A DNA stretch of 64,000 nucleotides, from assembly GCA_964498785.1 (NCBI GenBank), contig CAZCJL010000018.1:1-64000 (forward strand), read 5' to 3'. The DNA comes from Mariaggregatimicrobium sp964498785. GTDB taxonomy: Bacteria > Zhuqueibacterota > Zhuqueibacteria > Thermofontimicrobiales > Thiofontviventaceae. Made by a program: the position numbers and the translations under genes. The notes under the pieces are model-generated. The model had not been told where the DNA came from, searched no databases, and saw nothing but the letters and a program-made list of their open reading frames with translations. Positions within the stretch are counted from its first letter, which is position 1. Every line of letters starts with the position of its first letter. Below, in pieces: positions 17,446 to 26,251 of the stretch.

Positions 17446-19119
17446 TCAATCCCTTTTCTCTGAAACATGTTCCACAGCACTGTTACTGTAATTCACATTC
17501 CCGTAATCGAATCTCTTCAGATGAGATTTCACCCGCGTGATAAAATGCTCCCAATCCCGTAACTTTTTGGGGGACCAGACCACTTCCGACAGCGCGAGCA
17601 TTCGCGGCATGATCATGTATTCCACGTGCTGCGGCGTTTTCATATATTCTGTCCAGACATTTGCCTGCGCACCAAGCACATGCTGCGCTTCTTTTTCGTT
17701 AAGCTCCTCCGGGACAGGCTCGAATGCATAGACTGAATCCAGTGGTAAATATCCACCGATTGCCAATGGCTCGGAATCCGGGTTAGCCTGATAGTAATCG
17801 AAATAGCAGTGCGACGTCGGCGTCATAATCACGTCATGTTCCTGCTGACTCGCTTCCACGCCGCCTTTCATGCCGCGCCATGACATCACTGTTGCTTCAG
17901 GAGCCAGACCGCCTTCCAGAATCTCGTCCCAGCCGATGATCTGCCGGTTTTTCAATTTTAAGAATTTCTCAATCCGTTTGATAAAATAACTCTGCAGCTC
18001 GGCTTCGTCTTCCAAATTTTCTTCTTTGATCCGCGCCTGACAGTCGGGACATTCTTTCCATCTTGCTTTGGGACATTCATCGCCGCCGATATGAATGTAT
18101 TTGTATGGAAATAGTTCAATCACTTCTAAAAGCACGCCTTGCAAAAATTGAAATGTACGCTCTTTACCGGCACAGTACACATCTTCAAAAACACCCCATT
18201 TCTTCGCGACTTCGAACGGCCCTCCAGTGCATGAAATCTCGGGATAAGCAGCCAGCGCCGCCACCGAATGTCCGGGCATTTCAATCTCCGGCACAATTTC
18301 GATGAAACGATTTTTCGCATACGCTACCACATCTTTAATCTCTTCCTGTTTGTAAATTCCGCCGTGTCGTGTCCCGTCAAATTTCTGAGGTTGATCATGT
18401 GCATGACCTACTAATGTCTCTGTGCGCCAGGCACTAATTTCGTTCAGTTTGGGAAATTTCATAATTTCGATGCGCCAACCCTGGTCTTCTGTCAAATGCC
18501 AGTGGAATCGATTGAATTTGAACATCGCCATTAAATCGATGTATTTTTTCACAAATTCCACGGGCATAAAATGACGGCACACATCCAGATGCATTCCACG
18601 CCAACTGAAGCGCGGTTCATCCCGTATTTCCACACACGGAACCAGCCACTCGACATCACTCACAAAAGAGCTGCTTTCGATGCCAGCCGGTAAAAGTTGA
18701 CGTAACGTTTGAACGCCGTAAAATAATCCTGCGCCGCTAATCGCCTCAATACTGATCCTCTCTTTTGCCACACGCAATGAATAACCTTCGGCGCCAATGT
18801 TTTCCGTTTTTTGTTTAATATTCAGAAAAATTGCATTCGCCGGTATTTCTGTGGGTACCGATTTTATGATTTTCAGATCAAATCCGGTGGCAGGTTCGAT
18901 CAATTCTTTGAAATAGGTACCAACCTGCTGTGCAATCTCGTCATCAGGATCGATGATTATAACTGTCTGCCGGTTGAATTTAAAATGTCCCGTCTTCTCA
19001 CTTATTTCCGAGGGTCGGGGAATAATTGAAATCTGGGTTGTTGAATTCATCTTATCCATTGCAATCCCCTGCATCGTAAAAAAAAATAAACAATACACAA
19101 TAATTAAAATTCTCTTCAT
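17446..19119 (-). CDS. Beta-N-acetylhexosaminidase (GH20), exported
   Basis: A 557-residue glycosidase removing terminal GlcNAc or GalNAc from chitooligosaccharides or glycoproteins. I chose the ATG at 19119, not the upstream one at 19170: it opens a signal peptide (MKRILIIVYCLFFF) and follows AAGGGA. The N-terminal GH20b-like domain (about 30-150) precedes the barrel with SWRGMHLDVCRHFMPVEF, FHWHLTEDQGWRIEI, PEIEMPGHS, the catalytic Asp-Glu pair in YIHIGGDECPK, and GWDEILEGG. Substrate-assisted catalysis is known for the family. It lies between two SSS symporters, which suggests a release-and-uptake unit. Confidence 0.94.
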   Translation of the reverse strand: MKRILIIVYCLFFFTMQGIAMDKMNSTTQISIIPRPSEISEKTGHFKFNRQTVIIIDPDDEIAQQVGTYFKELIEPATGFDLKIIKSVPTEIPANAIFLNIKQKTENIGAEGYSLRVAKERISIEAISGAGLFYGVQTLRQLLPAGIESSSFVSDVEWLVPCVEIRDEPRFSWRGMHLDVCRHFMPVEFVKKYIDLMAMFKFNRFHWHLTEDQGWRIEIMKFPKLNEISAWRTETLVGHAHDQPQKFDGTRHGGIYKQEEIKDVVAYAKNRFIEIVPEIEMPGHSVAALAAYPEISCTGGPFEVAKKWGVFEDVYCAGKERTFQFLQGVLLEVIELFPYKYIHIGGDECPKARWKECPDCQARIKEENLEDEAELQSYFIKRIEKFLKLKNRQIIGWDEILEGGLAPEATVMSWRGMKGGVEASQQEHDVIMTPTSHCYFDYYQANPDSEPLAIGGYLPLDSVYAFEPVPEELNEKEAQHVLGAQANVWTEYMKTPQHVEYMIMPRMLALSEVVWSPKKLRDWEHFITRVKSHLKRFDYGNVNYSNSAVEHVSEKRD

Positions 19120-19184
19120 ACAATTCCCTTTTATTTTACTGATAAAAAATACGCTGCGACAGCAAATCATCCCGCAAATTTTTC

Positions 19185-20690
19185 CTATTTATTTTCGTTT
19201 TTATCCGGGAAAAATTTTTGTAGAACTTCCCTTTCCGGCGGCTTTGTAAATAGTGATACAGCCACCAGACTGATAAGAGAAATTAGCAAAGCCGGATATA
19301 AAATGGGCACACCAAACGGATCGCCATTGGGATCACCCAGCGGCACCATAATCGATGGCCAGATATAGCCGGCGATTTTTAAAAACACCGTAATAATCGT
19401 GGCAGAGATAATGGATACAAGACCAGCCATTTTGGTAACTCGCCTGGAAGTAAGTGCCGCCAGGAGCGCTGGTGTAATGGCAACTCCGTAAATCGTGTAC
19501 GCGAAGTATGCGCTTTCCAGCACGGACTTCATTTTCCATGCTAAAAAAAATGCGACAACGCCGAGCATAATGATTAAACATTTTTGCATTAAAATCATTT
19601 TGCGCTCAGTGCGCTCGTTTTTTTCAGTTTCTTTTTTGATGAAGCGCTGATAAATATCGCGCATCAATGTAGTTGTGGGAGACAGCAGGTAATTCATTCC
19701 GGTTGAAACAACAACAGCAGTAGCCGCACCTAACAGCAGAACCCCCACCGGCAGCGGAATCATCCGTTTTGCCGCCTGAACAATAACAGCCGCGTGATCC
19801 ATTTCGCCTGCCTGTAACTCTTTCCAGAAATAAGATGCAGCAAACACGGCCATAACCACGACAACTGTTTCCACGATAATCGTGCCGAACACCCACATTC
19901 CCGCGGCTTTCTTTGCTTCAGCAGGTGTTTTGGCAGAATAGAATTTTTGATACATGCTCTGCACGCCGAGCAACAGCAGTAACCCTGATAATCCGATTGC
20001 AGGAATTTTCAGCCATGGATTAGCGCCGAATTCAGCGTTCACCACCTGGAAATGCGTCTGCGGCAGGATCGCTTCGATATGCGACCAACCACCGGCAGCC
20101 AGGATAACCAGCGGCGTTGCCAAAATAGTGGACGTCAATATGATAATCCCGTTCGGCAAATCGGTATTAGCCACCGCTATCATCCCGCCGATCGCCGTAA
20201 AAATGGTCACGAACAGGAACGCCATAAACATCCCCTGTTCATTGGAAATGGCGTTGTCGGAAATCGCATTTAAAATGTAGCCGCCGGCTTTAAACTGGTA
20301 ACTGACGATCACTGTGAAACTAATCAGAATGGCAAATGCGCCAACGAGCCGGGCTACCGGACCATAGCGCACTTCTAAAATATCACCGACAGTATACTGG
20401 CCAAAGGTGCGAATTTTCGCTGCAAGAAAATAGATAATGATAATGCCGATCCAAGCACCCGCTGGCTGCCACAACGCACTCCAGCCCGCTTTGGCGGCAA
20501 ATTCCGCACCCGCGACAAACGTGCCGCTGCCAATCCAGGTGCAAATCAACGTGAACACCATCTTTGTCATGGAAATGGAACGACCGGCGAGCATCATGTC
20601 GTCCTGATTTTTAATGAGCCGGGATTTCCAGAAATTCATAACAGTGAGTGCAACAAGATACAGAAGAATGATAATAATGTAAATGTTCAT
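19185..20690 (-). CDS. Sodium/solute symporter (SSS family)
   Basis: A 501-residue symporter with about 13 hydrophobic segments. It differs from the 597-residue neighbour and shows DDMMLAGRSISMTKMVFTLICTWIGSGTFVAGAEFA, TVGDILEVRYGPVARLVGAF and VVSTGMNYLLSPTTTLMRDIYQRF. It is the first gene of the run SSS, GH20, SSS, DPP IV; 65 bases separate it from the GH20 start. The substrate is unknown. Two unlike symporters around one hydrolase suggest two different products, for instance amino sugar and peptide or amino acid. Confidence 0.88.
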   Translation of the reverse strand: MNIYIIIILLYLVALTVMNFWKSRLIKNQDDMMLAGRSISMTKMVFTLICTWIGSGTFVAGAEFAAKAGWSALWQPAGAWIGIIIIYFLAAKIRTFGQYTVGDILEVRYGPVARLVGAFAILISFTVIVSYQFKAGGYILNAISDNAISNEQGMFMAFLFVTIFTAIGGMIAVANTDLPNGIIILTSTILATPLVILAAGGWSHIEAILPQTHFQVVNAEFGANPWLKIPAIGLSGLLLLLGVQSMYQKFYSAKTPAEAKKAAGMWVFGTIIVETVVVVMAVFAASYFWKELQAGEMDHAAVIVQAAKRMIPLPVGVLLLGAATAVVVSTGMNYLLSPTTTLMRDIYQRFIKKETEKNERTERKMILMQKCLIIMLGVVAFFLAWKMKSVLESAYFAYTIYGVAITPALLAALTSRRVTKMAGLVSIISATIITVFLKIAGYIWPSIMVPLGDPNGDPFGVPILYPALLISLISLVAVSLFTKPPEREVLQKFFPDKNENK

Positions 20691-20820
20691 TTTTCACTCC
20701 CTTTAAGATTAAGAACAAAGCACTGCGAATGTTACATAATTTAAAAATTTATATCAGAAAATCCAGTATTATTTTTGATTCAGTACTATTCAATGTCATT
20801 CTGAATGCGCCGAATAATTA

Positions 20821-21025
20821 GTCCCCTAAGGACGTACGAAAATAGCCCAGCGATTCATCGCTGGGAAATGCGTTTAAAAATAGATTGAGTCCTGTAAGGA
20901 CGACTGAAAATCAACAAACAATGATAGAGAAATGTCAATCATCCCTGTCGGGACTCAATTTTTCACGGGATTTGTTTTACCCACCAATGAATTGGTGGGC
21001 TATTTTCAATCGTCCCTGCCGGGAC
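20821..21025. repeat. Cluster of inverted GTCC...GGAC palindromic (REP-like) repeats
   Basis: Two full units in opposite orientation bracket the cluster. The left is GTCCCCTAAGGACG followed by GAAAATAGCCCA-gcgattcatcgc-TGGG (20821-20865). The right is its inverse, CCCACCAATGAATTGGTGGG then CTATTTTCAATCGTCCC...GGGAC (20980-21025). Between them are two partial units, GTCCTGTAAGGACGACTGAAAAT (20889-20911) and CATCCCTGTCGGGACTCA (20938-20955). This is a REP/BIME-like array filling the 351-nt gap between the aminopeptidase and the symporter. No transposase is adjacent. Confidence 0.75.
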
Positions 21026-21041
21026 ATGTACATCTAAACCA

Positions 21042-22430
21042 CTACCCAGCACACGCCGTTTCCACTTCTGCCACTGTCTTCGGAATTGCCTTGCCCAGTA
21101 CCCGGTGTCCGTCTTTGGTGACGAGCACATCATCCTCAATGCGCACACCTCCGAAACCGATGACTTTTTCGACTTTTTCAAAATTAATAAATTCGGCGTT
21201 TTTGTTTTCCGACTTCCACTGTGCAATCAATTCCGGCATAAAATAAATACCCGGCTCCACGGTCATCACATGCCCTGGCTTTAATGTGCGGGCAAACCGC
21301 AGATATGCCAGACCGAACTGTTCACTGCGCTGAACATCTGCATCATAACCGACGAACTTTTCACCCAGCCCTTCAAGATCATGCACATCAAGTCCAAGCG
21401 GGTGACCAAGTCCGTGTGGAAAGAACATCGCATGTGCGCCCTGCTCCACGGCATCGTCCACATTGCCCTTCATGAATCCCAGGTCTTTCATTCCGCTGGC
21501 GATAACCTGCGCTGCCTTCAAATGAACGTCAAGGAAAGAAGCGCCCGGACGAATCAATTTAATGGATTCCAGTTGCGAATCCAACACCACATTGTAAATA
21601 TCTCGCTGTAATTTATTGAATTTTCCATTGACCGGGAACGTGCGGGTAATGTCACTGGCATAATGCAGCGGAGATTCTGCTCCGGAATCGAGCACCAGCA
21701 AATCGCCGTCCTGCATCATATTGGCATGGGAATGACCGTGCAATACTTCTCCCCGGATTGTGAAGATTACCGGAAACGAGACCATGCTTCTGCGCTGCAA
21801 TACAGCACCTTCGATCATGCCGTATACTTCGTGTTCATAAACGCGCGGCTTGCTTTCTTTCATCGCGATGCGGTTCATTTCATAACTAATCGAAAGCGCA
21901 ATTTCGATTTGCGAAACTTCTGCATCCGATTTGATCAAACGCTGTTCGACAACACCTCGTATCAATTCTTCGGAAACATATTCATTAATGAGCGAATTAT
22001 GAATCCCGGTCAACTGCTCCATCCGAAAAATGTTATCATACCGATATTGGGGTAAATAATGCACACGGCGCCCAAACTTCATCGCATTTCTGACCATTTC
22101 CTGTAATTTGGCATTTGGTAATGTCTCGTTTACGCCAACCGCTTTCGCCTGCTCCGCGACTGTCGGCTGCGGTCCCATCCAGACGATATCATCCACCTCA
22201 AAATCATCGCCGAAAATTATATTGCGATCGTTATCAAAATCGATCAAGGCTGCGAAATTTGGCGCGTCCAATCCCCAGTAATACAGGAACGAGCTATCCT
22301 GACGATACGGAAACGTATTCGCGGGATAATTCATCGGGCTTTCATTATTTCCCAAAAACAGGGCAATCCCGGATTTTAACTGTTTTTTTAGAGCTTCTCT
22401 TCTTTGGACATAAGCTTTTGTATCAAACAT
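21042..22430 (-). CDS. Xaa-Pro aminopeptidase (M24B, aminopeptidase P family)
   Basis: A cytoplasmic 462-residue dimetal peptidase that removes the N-terminal residue before proline. The AMP_N domain occupies about residues 1-140. The pita-bread catalytic domain then supplies the metal ligands: two Asp in VLDSGAESPLHYASDITRTFP, His in FPHGLGHPLGLDVHD, Glu in MTVEPGIYF, and Glu in GGVRIEDDVLV. There is no signal peptide. The ATG follows GGAAG. It could complete breakdown of the proline-containing peptides generated by DPP IV outside the cell. Confidence 0.93.
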   Translation of the reverse strand: MFDTKAYVQRREALKKQLKSGIALFLGNNESPMNYPANTFPYRQDSSFLYYWGLDAPNFAALIDFDNDRNIIFGDDFEVDDIVWMGPQPTVAEQAKAVGVNETLPNAKLQEMVRNAMKFGRRVHYLPQYRYDNIFRMEQLTGIHNSLINEYVSEELIRGVVEQRLIKSDAEVSQIEIALSISYEMNRIAMKESKPRVYEHEVYGMIEGAVLQRRSMVSFPVIFTIRGEVLHGHSHANMMQDGDLLVLDSGAESPLHYASDITRTFPVNGKFNKLQRDIYNVVLDSQLESIKLIRPGASFLDVHLKAAQVIASGMKDLGFMKGNVDDAVEQGAHAMFFPHGLGHPLGLDVHDLEGLGEKFVGYDADVQRSEQFGLAYLRFARTLKPGHVMTVEPGIYFMPELIAQWKSENKNAEFINFEKVEKVIGFGGVRIEDDVLVTKDGHRVLGKAIPKTVAEVETACAG

Positions 22431-22479
22431 GGTTCTTCCTTTTTTTTAAATTAAATTGAATTTTCAATAGCACACGGTT

Positions 22480-22548
22480 AACGCTGATTTTCACGGATCA
22501 TATAAAATTAATTCCGCGAAGGTCTGTGTCATCCGCGCAATCAGCGTT
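22480..22548. terminator. Long-loop inverted repeat downstream of hypD
   Basis: AACGCTGATT at 22480-22489 and AATCAGCGTT at 22539-22548 are perfect complements separated by 49 nt that contain TTCACGGATCA and GTCATCCGCG. The element lies 14 bases after the dehydratase stop. It may be a 3' hairpin or a degenerate dispersed repeat; no T-run supports an intrinsic terminator. Confidence 0.45.
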
Positions 22549-22561
22549 CTATCTCACTTTT

Positions 22562-24925
22562 TCAAACATCCCGATGCTCCGTCCTTTTGATGATTTCCTC
22601 CTGCAACTCCTCACTTAAATTGCAAAAATAATCACTGTAGCCTGCCACACGTACGATCAGGTTGCGATATTTTTCCGGTTGCTGTTGCGCCGCACGCAGC
22701 GTTTCGGCATTAACCACATTGAATTGAATATGATGCCCATTCAGTTTAAAATATGAACGGACTAAACTTGCCAATCGGGCGGCGCCGCTCTCCCCTGCCA
22801 ATATCTGGGGTGTGAACTTCTGATTGAGCAACGTGCCACCGGTTCGCAGATGATCGATTTTAGCGACGGATTTAATCACCGCCGTAGGTCCGTTGCGATC
22901 CGCACCCTGCACCGGCGAAACTCCTTCGGACAGTGGCTCGCCAGCTTTTCTGCCATCTGCAGATGCACCGAGCACCAAACCGAAATAGACATGCACCGTT
23001 GTCGGCAGCAAATTTATATGATACTCGCCGCCTTTGGTATTCACGCGTCCATCCACCGCGTTGTAGAAAATGTCGAACACCCGGCATGTCAACTCATCAG
23101 CATAATCATTGTCATTGCCGTATTTCGGCGTTTTATTAAGCAGCCGCTGGCGCTCCTTATCAAACCCCTTAAAATTCGCTTTCAACATTTCTAATAATTC
23201 AGAAAAAGACCAGCGCTCCTGATCAAATACCTGATATCTGATCGCGCTCAACATATCGGTGATCGATCCCAGCCCGACGCCCTGAATGTACGACGTATTA
23301 TAGCGAGCGCCGCCGTTGTGATAATCCCTGCCCTTTTCAATGCAATCACTAATTAATACGGAAAGAAACGGCGAGGGCATGTAGTTGGCATACAACCGCT
23401 CGATGACATTATTTCCGCGAATTTTGATATCGATAAAATGACGCACCTGCTTTTGGAACGCAGTCAGCAGATCTTCGATAGATGTAAATTGATCTGGCTC
23501 CCCTGTTTCGATACCGATACGTTTTTCGGTGCGCGGATCAATGCCATTATGCAAAGTAATTTCCAACACCTTCGGCAGATTGAAATAACCGGTGAGATTG
23601 TAATTTTCCTTCCCAAAGGAACCGGTTTCCACGCAGCCGCTGGTGCCGCCGGTGCGGGCGTCTGTGATGGATTTTCCCTGCCGGATCAGCTCCTGAAACA
23701 CTGCCTCTGCATTAAATATTGACGGCTGCCCCATCCCGGTGCGATTCACTTCCACCGCTTTTTTCAAGATGCGATCCGGATTTTTCTGGCTTAATTGAAT
23801 GCAGCAATGCGGCTGCACTAGTTTCAACTCTTCCAATACATCAAGACAAAGATACGAAAGTTCATTCACACCATCCGATCCGTCCCGCTGCTGACCACCA
23901 AGCGAGAGCAGTGCAAAGTCATTATAAGTTCCGCTCTCCTGCGCCGTCACCCCCACTTTCGGAGGCGCGGGCTGATTATTAAATTTGATCCAGAAACATT
24001 GCAGCAGTTCTCTTGCCTGCTTTGGCGTCAATTCACCGGACTCGATATCTTTTTTATAAAAGGAATAAAGATGCTGATCAAAGCGCCCGGGACTGATCGC
24101 GTCCCAGGTATTTAGCTCGGAAATCACACCCACATGAATGAACCAGTACGCCTGCAATGCCTCATAAAACGATGTCGGCGGATTTGCCGGAACACGGCGG
24201 CATATCTCTGCCATTCGCTCCAACTCTGCACGCCACAGTGGATCGCCTTCCTCGTGCGCCAATTGCTCCACTTTCTCCGAGTGTCGCTGCGCATAACGGA
24301 TTATCGCATCGGCTACCACAGCCATTGCCTTTAATTGCTCCTGTTTGTCGTATGCCTCAGAACCGTTCAAAAAATTTAGGTTCGCAAGCTGTTGTTCGAT
24401 ATCTGCCTTGAACCCGTTCATCCCTTTGTGATACAGCTTGTCGTCCAGCGCTGTGTGTCCCGGCGCTCGTTGCTCCATGAATTCCGTAAACACTCCGGCG
24501 TGGTAGGCTGCCAGCCATTCGTCTGTCATTTCCCGGAAGACTTTTTCCCGCTGCGTTTTCCCTTTCCAGAACGGAATGATTTCGTTGCGATAAATCTCTT
24601 TTGTTTCTTCATCCACATGATACGCGACTTTGGGGCGGGAATCTAAAATATCCAGTTCTTCGATAGAGTGACAGCAAATTTCAGGATACGTCGGCGTTGC
24701 CCGCGGCGCAGGGCCGCGCTCACCGACAATCAACTCGCCATTGTTGATGCAAATTTCTTTGTGCTCCATCAGATATGTGAACGCCAGCGCCCGTTGCATT
24801 GATTTTGATTCATTTCCGGGATCAATATCCCGGTAAAATTTGGTGATCAACCGCGCCCGCTCCGCCGTAATTGAAGGATGCGTTTCCACGCTCTGTTGGC
24901 GCAACCTGGCGATTCTCTCATTCAT
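22562..24925 (-). CDS. hypD: Trans-4-hydroxy-L-proline dehydratase (glycyl radical enzyme)
   Basis: An anaerobic, oxygen-sensitive cytoplasmic enzyme that dehydrates trans-4-hydroxyproline to pyrroline-5-carboxylate. The 787-residue length and many stretches match HypD as I recall the Clostridioides enzyme: THPSITAERARL, PTYPEICCHS, FTEFMEQRAPGHT, NNQPAPPKVGVT, GGTSGCVETGSFGKE, GGARYNTSYIQGVGLG and GHHIQFNVV. The thiyl Cys is C431 with E433 beside it, and the glycyl radical residue is G762 in RVAGYSDYF. The GCVET form differs from the GCVEP of choline lyase and glycerol dehydratase. The ATG follows a strong GGAGG inside the end of the activase gene, 4 bases away. No proC, needed to make proline from the product, lies in this window. 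Confidence 0.9.
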   Translation of the reverse strand: MNERIARLRQQSVETHPSITAERARLITKFYRDIDPGNESKSMQRALAFTYLMEHKEICINNGELIVGERGPAPRATPTYPEICCHSIEELDILDSRPKVAYHVDEETKEIYRNEIIPFWKGKTQREKVFREMTDEWLAAYHAGVFTEFMEQRAPGHTALDDKLYHKGMNGFKADIEQQLANLNFLNGSEAYDKQEQLKAMAVVADAIIRYAQRHSEKVEQLAHEEGDPLWRAELERMAEICRRVPANPPTSFYEALQAYWFIHVGVISELNTWDAISPGRFDQHLYSFYKKDIESGELTPKQARELLQCFWIKFNNQPAPPKVGVTAQESGTYNDFALLSLGGQQRDGSDGVNELSYLCLDVLEELKLVQPHCCIQLSQKNPDRILKKAVEVNRTGMGQPSIFNAEAVFQELIRQGKSITDARTGGTSGCVETGSFGKENYNLTGYFNLPKVLEITLHNGIDPRTEKRIGIETGEPDQFTSIEDLLTAFQKQVRHFIDIKIRGNNVIERLYANYMPSPFLSVLISDCIEKGRDYHNGGARYNTSYIQGVGLGSITDMLSAIRYQVFDQERWSFSELLEMLKANFKGFDKERQRLLNKTPKYGNDNDYADELTCRVFDIFYNAVDGRVNTKGGEYHINLLPTTVHVYFGLVLGASADGRKAGEPLSEGVSPVQGADRNGPTAVIKSVAKIDHLRTGGTLLNQKFTPQILAGESGAARLASLVRSYFKLNGHHIQFNVVNAETLRAAQQQPEKYRNLIVRVAGYSDYFCNLSEELQEEIIKRTEHRDV

Positions 24926-24929
24926 CTGC

Positions 24930-25832
24930 TTATCCTCCGATTACAACTGCCAATCCATAAGATTCAAATTTTGATTTAATTAGCTCAACAGCTCCGTTAG
25001 TCGGAGAGTGAATATCATTCAGTTTCATCGTTCGATTTAACCGGTTGTACTTGTCCGCGCTTTCTGCAAAATATGGCAGAATATCCACTCGTTCAATTCC
25101 ATTCAGCGTGGATATAAAATCAGCCGTGTGTTCAATATTTTCCTCATCATCATTAATGGCCGGAATTAACGGAACGCGCACGATTACCCGTTTTCCAACC
25201 GTGACAAGCCACATTAGATTCTTCAAAATGAGTGAATTGGAAACGCCTGTAAATTTACGATGCAACCGGTCGTCAATGAATTTAACATCATATAAAAATA
25301 AATCCACGAATTCACTCAATTCGCTAAGAATTGATGTTTTCACATAGCCGGATGTATCAACAACGGTGTGAAGATTACGGGCTCTGCTCTCCTGCAGGAC
25401 TGCTCCGAGAAAATCTGGTTGCATGAACGGCTCGCCGCCGGAAAATGTGACGCCACCACCGGATTCTTCAAAGAATACCCGGTCGCTTTCGATTTTCTGT
25501 ATCAACTGATCCACTGAAATCTCTTCGCCGATGATCTCTCTGGCGCCAGTCGGACAGATTTCAAGGCAGGAACCACATAACTCACAATCGATGGCATTTG
25601 TTACCGGGATATTGTCCTTTAGCTGAATCGCATGTCGGGGACAGGCGGAAATGCAATCACCACAACGGAGGCATTTTTGCAGAACATGAATCAATTCCGG
25701 CTGCATATTGATACCTTCGGGATTGTGGCACCACCAGCAGTTCAACGGACAGCCCTTTAAAAACACCGTGGTGCGAATCCCCGGACCGTCATGAAGAGAG
25801 TATTTTTTTATGGCAAATATTTTTCCGGTCAA
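24930..25832 (-). CDS. Glycyl-radical enzyme activating protein (radical SAM activase for HypD)
   Basis: A 300-residue radical SAM enzyme that installs the glycyl radical on the partner dehydratase. The SAM cluster motif is GCPLNCWWCHNPEG (CxxxCxxC), preceded by KKYSLHDGPGIRTTVF. It is followed by a two-cluster ferredoxin insert (CLRCGDCISACPRHA and CELCGSCLEICPTGA) and then VTFSGGEPFMQPDF. The insert is usual for dehydratase-type activases and absent from the simplest PflA. The start is TTG at 25832; a stop lies just upstream in frame and no clear Shine-Dalgarno is visible. It is immediately upstream of the dehydratase and surely its partner. Confidence 0.92.
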   Translation of the reverse strand: MTGKIFAIKKYSLHDGPGIRTTVFLKGCPLNCWWCHNPEGINMQPELIHVLQKCLRCGDCISACPRHAIQLKDNIPVTNAIDCELCGSCLEICPTGAREIIGEEISVDQLIQKIESDRVFFEESGGGVTFSGGEPFMQPDFLGAVLQESRARNLHTVVDTSGYVKTSILSELSEFVDLFLYDVKFIDDRLHRKFTGVSNSLILKNLMWLVTVGKRVIVRVPLIPAINDDEENIEHTADFISTLNGIERVDILPYFAESADKYNRLNRTMKLNDIHSPTNGAVELIKSKFESYGLAVVIGG

Positions 25833-25908
25833 TTGAATAAATCTACGTTTTCAGCTTGGGGTAATATATTTTCTCATGTGCGAATTCTGATTTTGTTCGT
25901 ATCCGCAC

Positions 25909-26106
25909 TTAATACTCTTTATTTTTCATCCTGACTGAATATTCCAAACACTCGCGACTATCCTCTGCCATGATATCATATTCACGCTTTATCTCGTCCT
26001 CGGTCATGCCATCTGCAAGAGAGCCAATTATAATGCTCACCGTGATTCTCGTCCCTGCAATAACCGGACGATCGTGCATAATTTTATTATCTTTGCTATT
26101 CGGCAT
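25909..26106 (-). CDS. DUF433 small protein (antitoxin-like), orphan
   Basis: 65 residues with the DUF433 pattern RPVIAGTRITVSIIIGSLADGMTEDEIKREY, a helix-turn-helix-like fold often found as the antitoxin of a pair with a DUF5615 PIN-like toxin. The tail RECLEYSVRMKNKEY is family-like. No toxin-sized ORF follows: the next gene on the strand is the activase 76 bases on, and upstream is repeat DNA. It may be a remnant antitoxin or act alone. The ATG is at 26106; no strong Shine-Dalgarno was seen. Confidence 0.75.
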   Translation of the reverse strand: MPNSKDNKIMHDRPVIAGTRITVSIIIGSLADGMTEDEIKREYDIMAEDSRECLEYSVRMKNKEY

Positions 26107-26131
26107 TTTCTACAATTCTAAATTATCAATT

Positions 26132-26216
26132 CCGCCTTTCAGGGCTTTGTTTTGAATTGTGAATTTAACTCAGGGCGTTGCCCTGAGCTATTTTATTCCG
26201 CCTTCGGGGCTTTCTA
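26132..26216. repeat. CTCAGGGC...GCCCTGAG repeat with flanking direct copies
   Basis: A perfect hairpin, CTCAGGGC-gtt-GCCCTGAG (26169-26187), is flanked by TTCCGCCTTTCAGGGCTTTG and TTCCGCCTTCGGGGCTTTC. This is a composite intergenic repeat of a type found widely in this group of bacteria. It lies between the oxidase gene and the DUF433 gene. Confidence 0.6.
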
Positions 26217-26251
26217 TCCTCCAAAGATCATGACAGAATATCTCTTTTTTA

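Noticed and set aside
20821..21025. Possible CRISPR array
   Set aside because: The repeats are in both orientations, unequal in length and irregularly spaced, and no cas genes are present; they fit REP/BIME elements.
22562..24925. Pyruvate formate-lyase or choline trimethylamine-lyase
   Set aside because: The active-site context GGTSGCVETG, the motifs along the whole length and the activase with two ferredoxin clusters fit HypD better; choline lyase and glycerol dehydratase have GCVEP.
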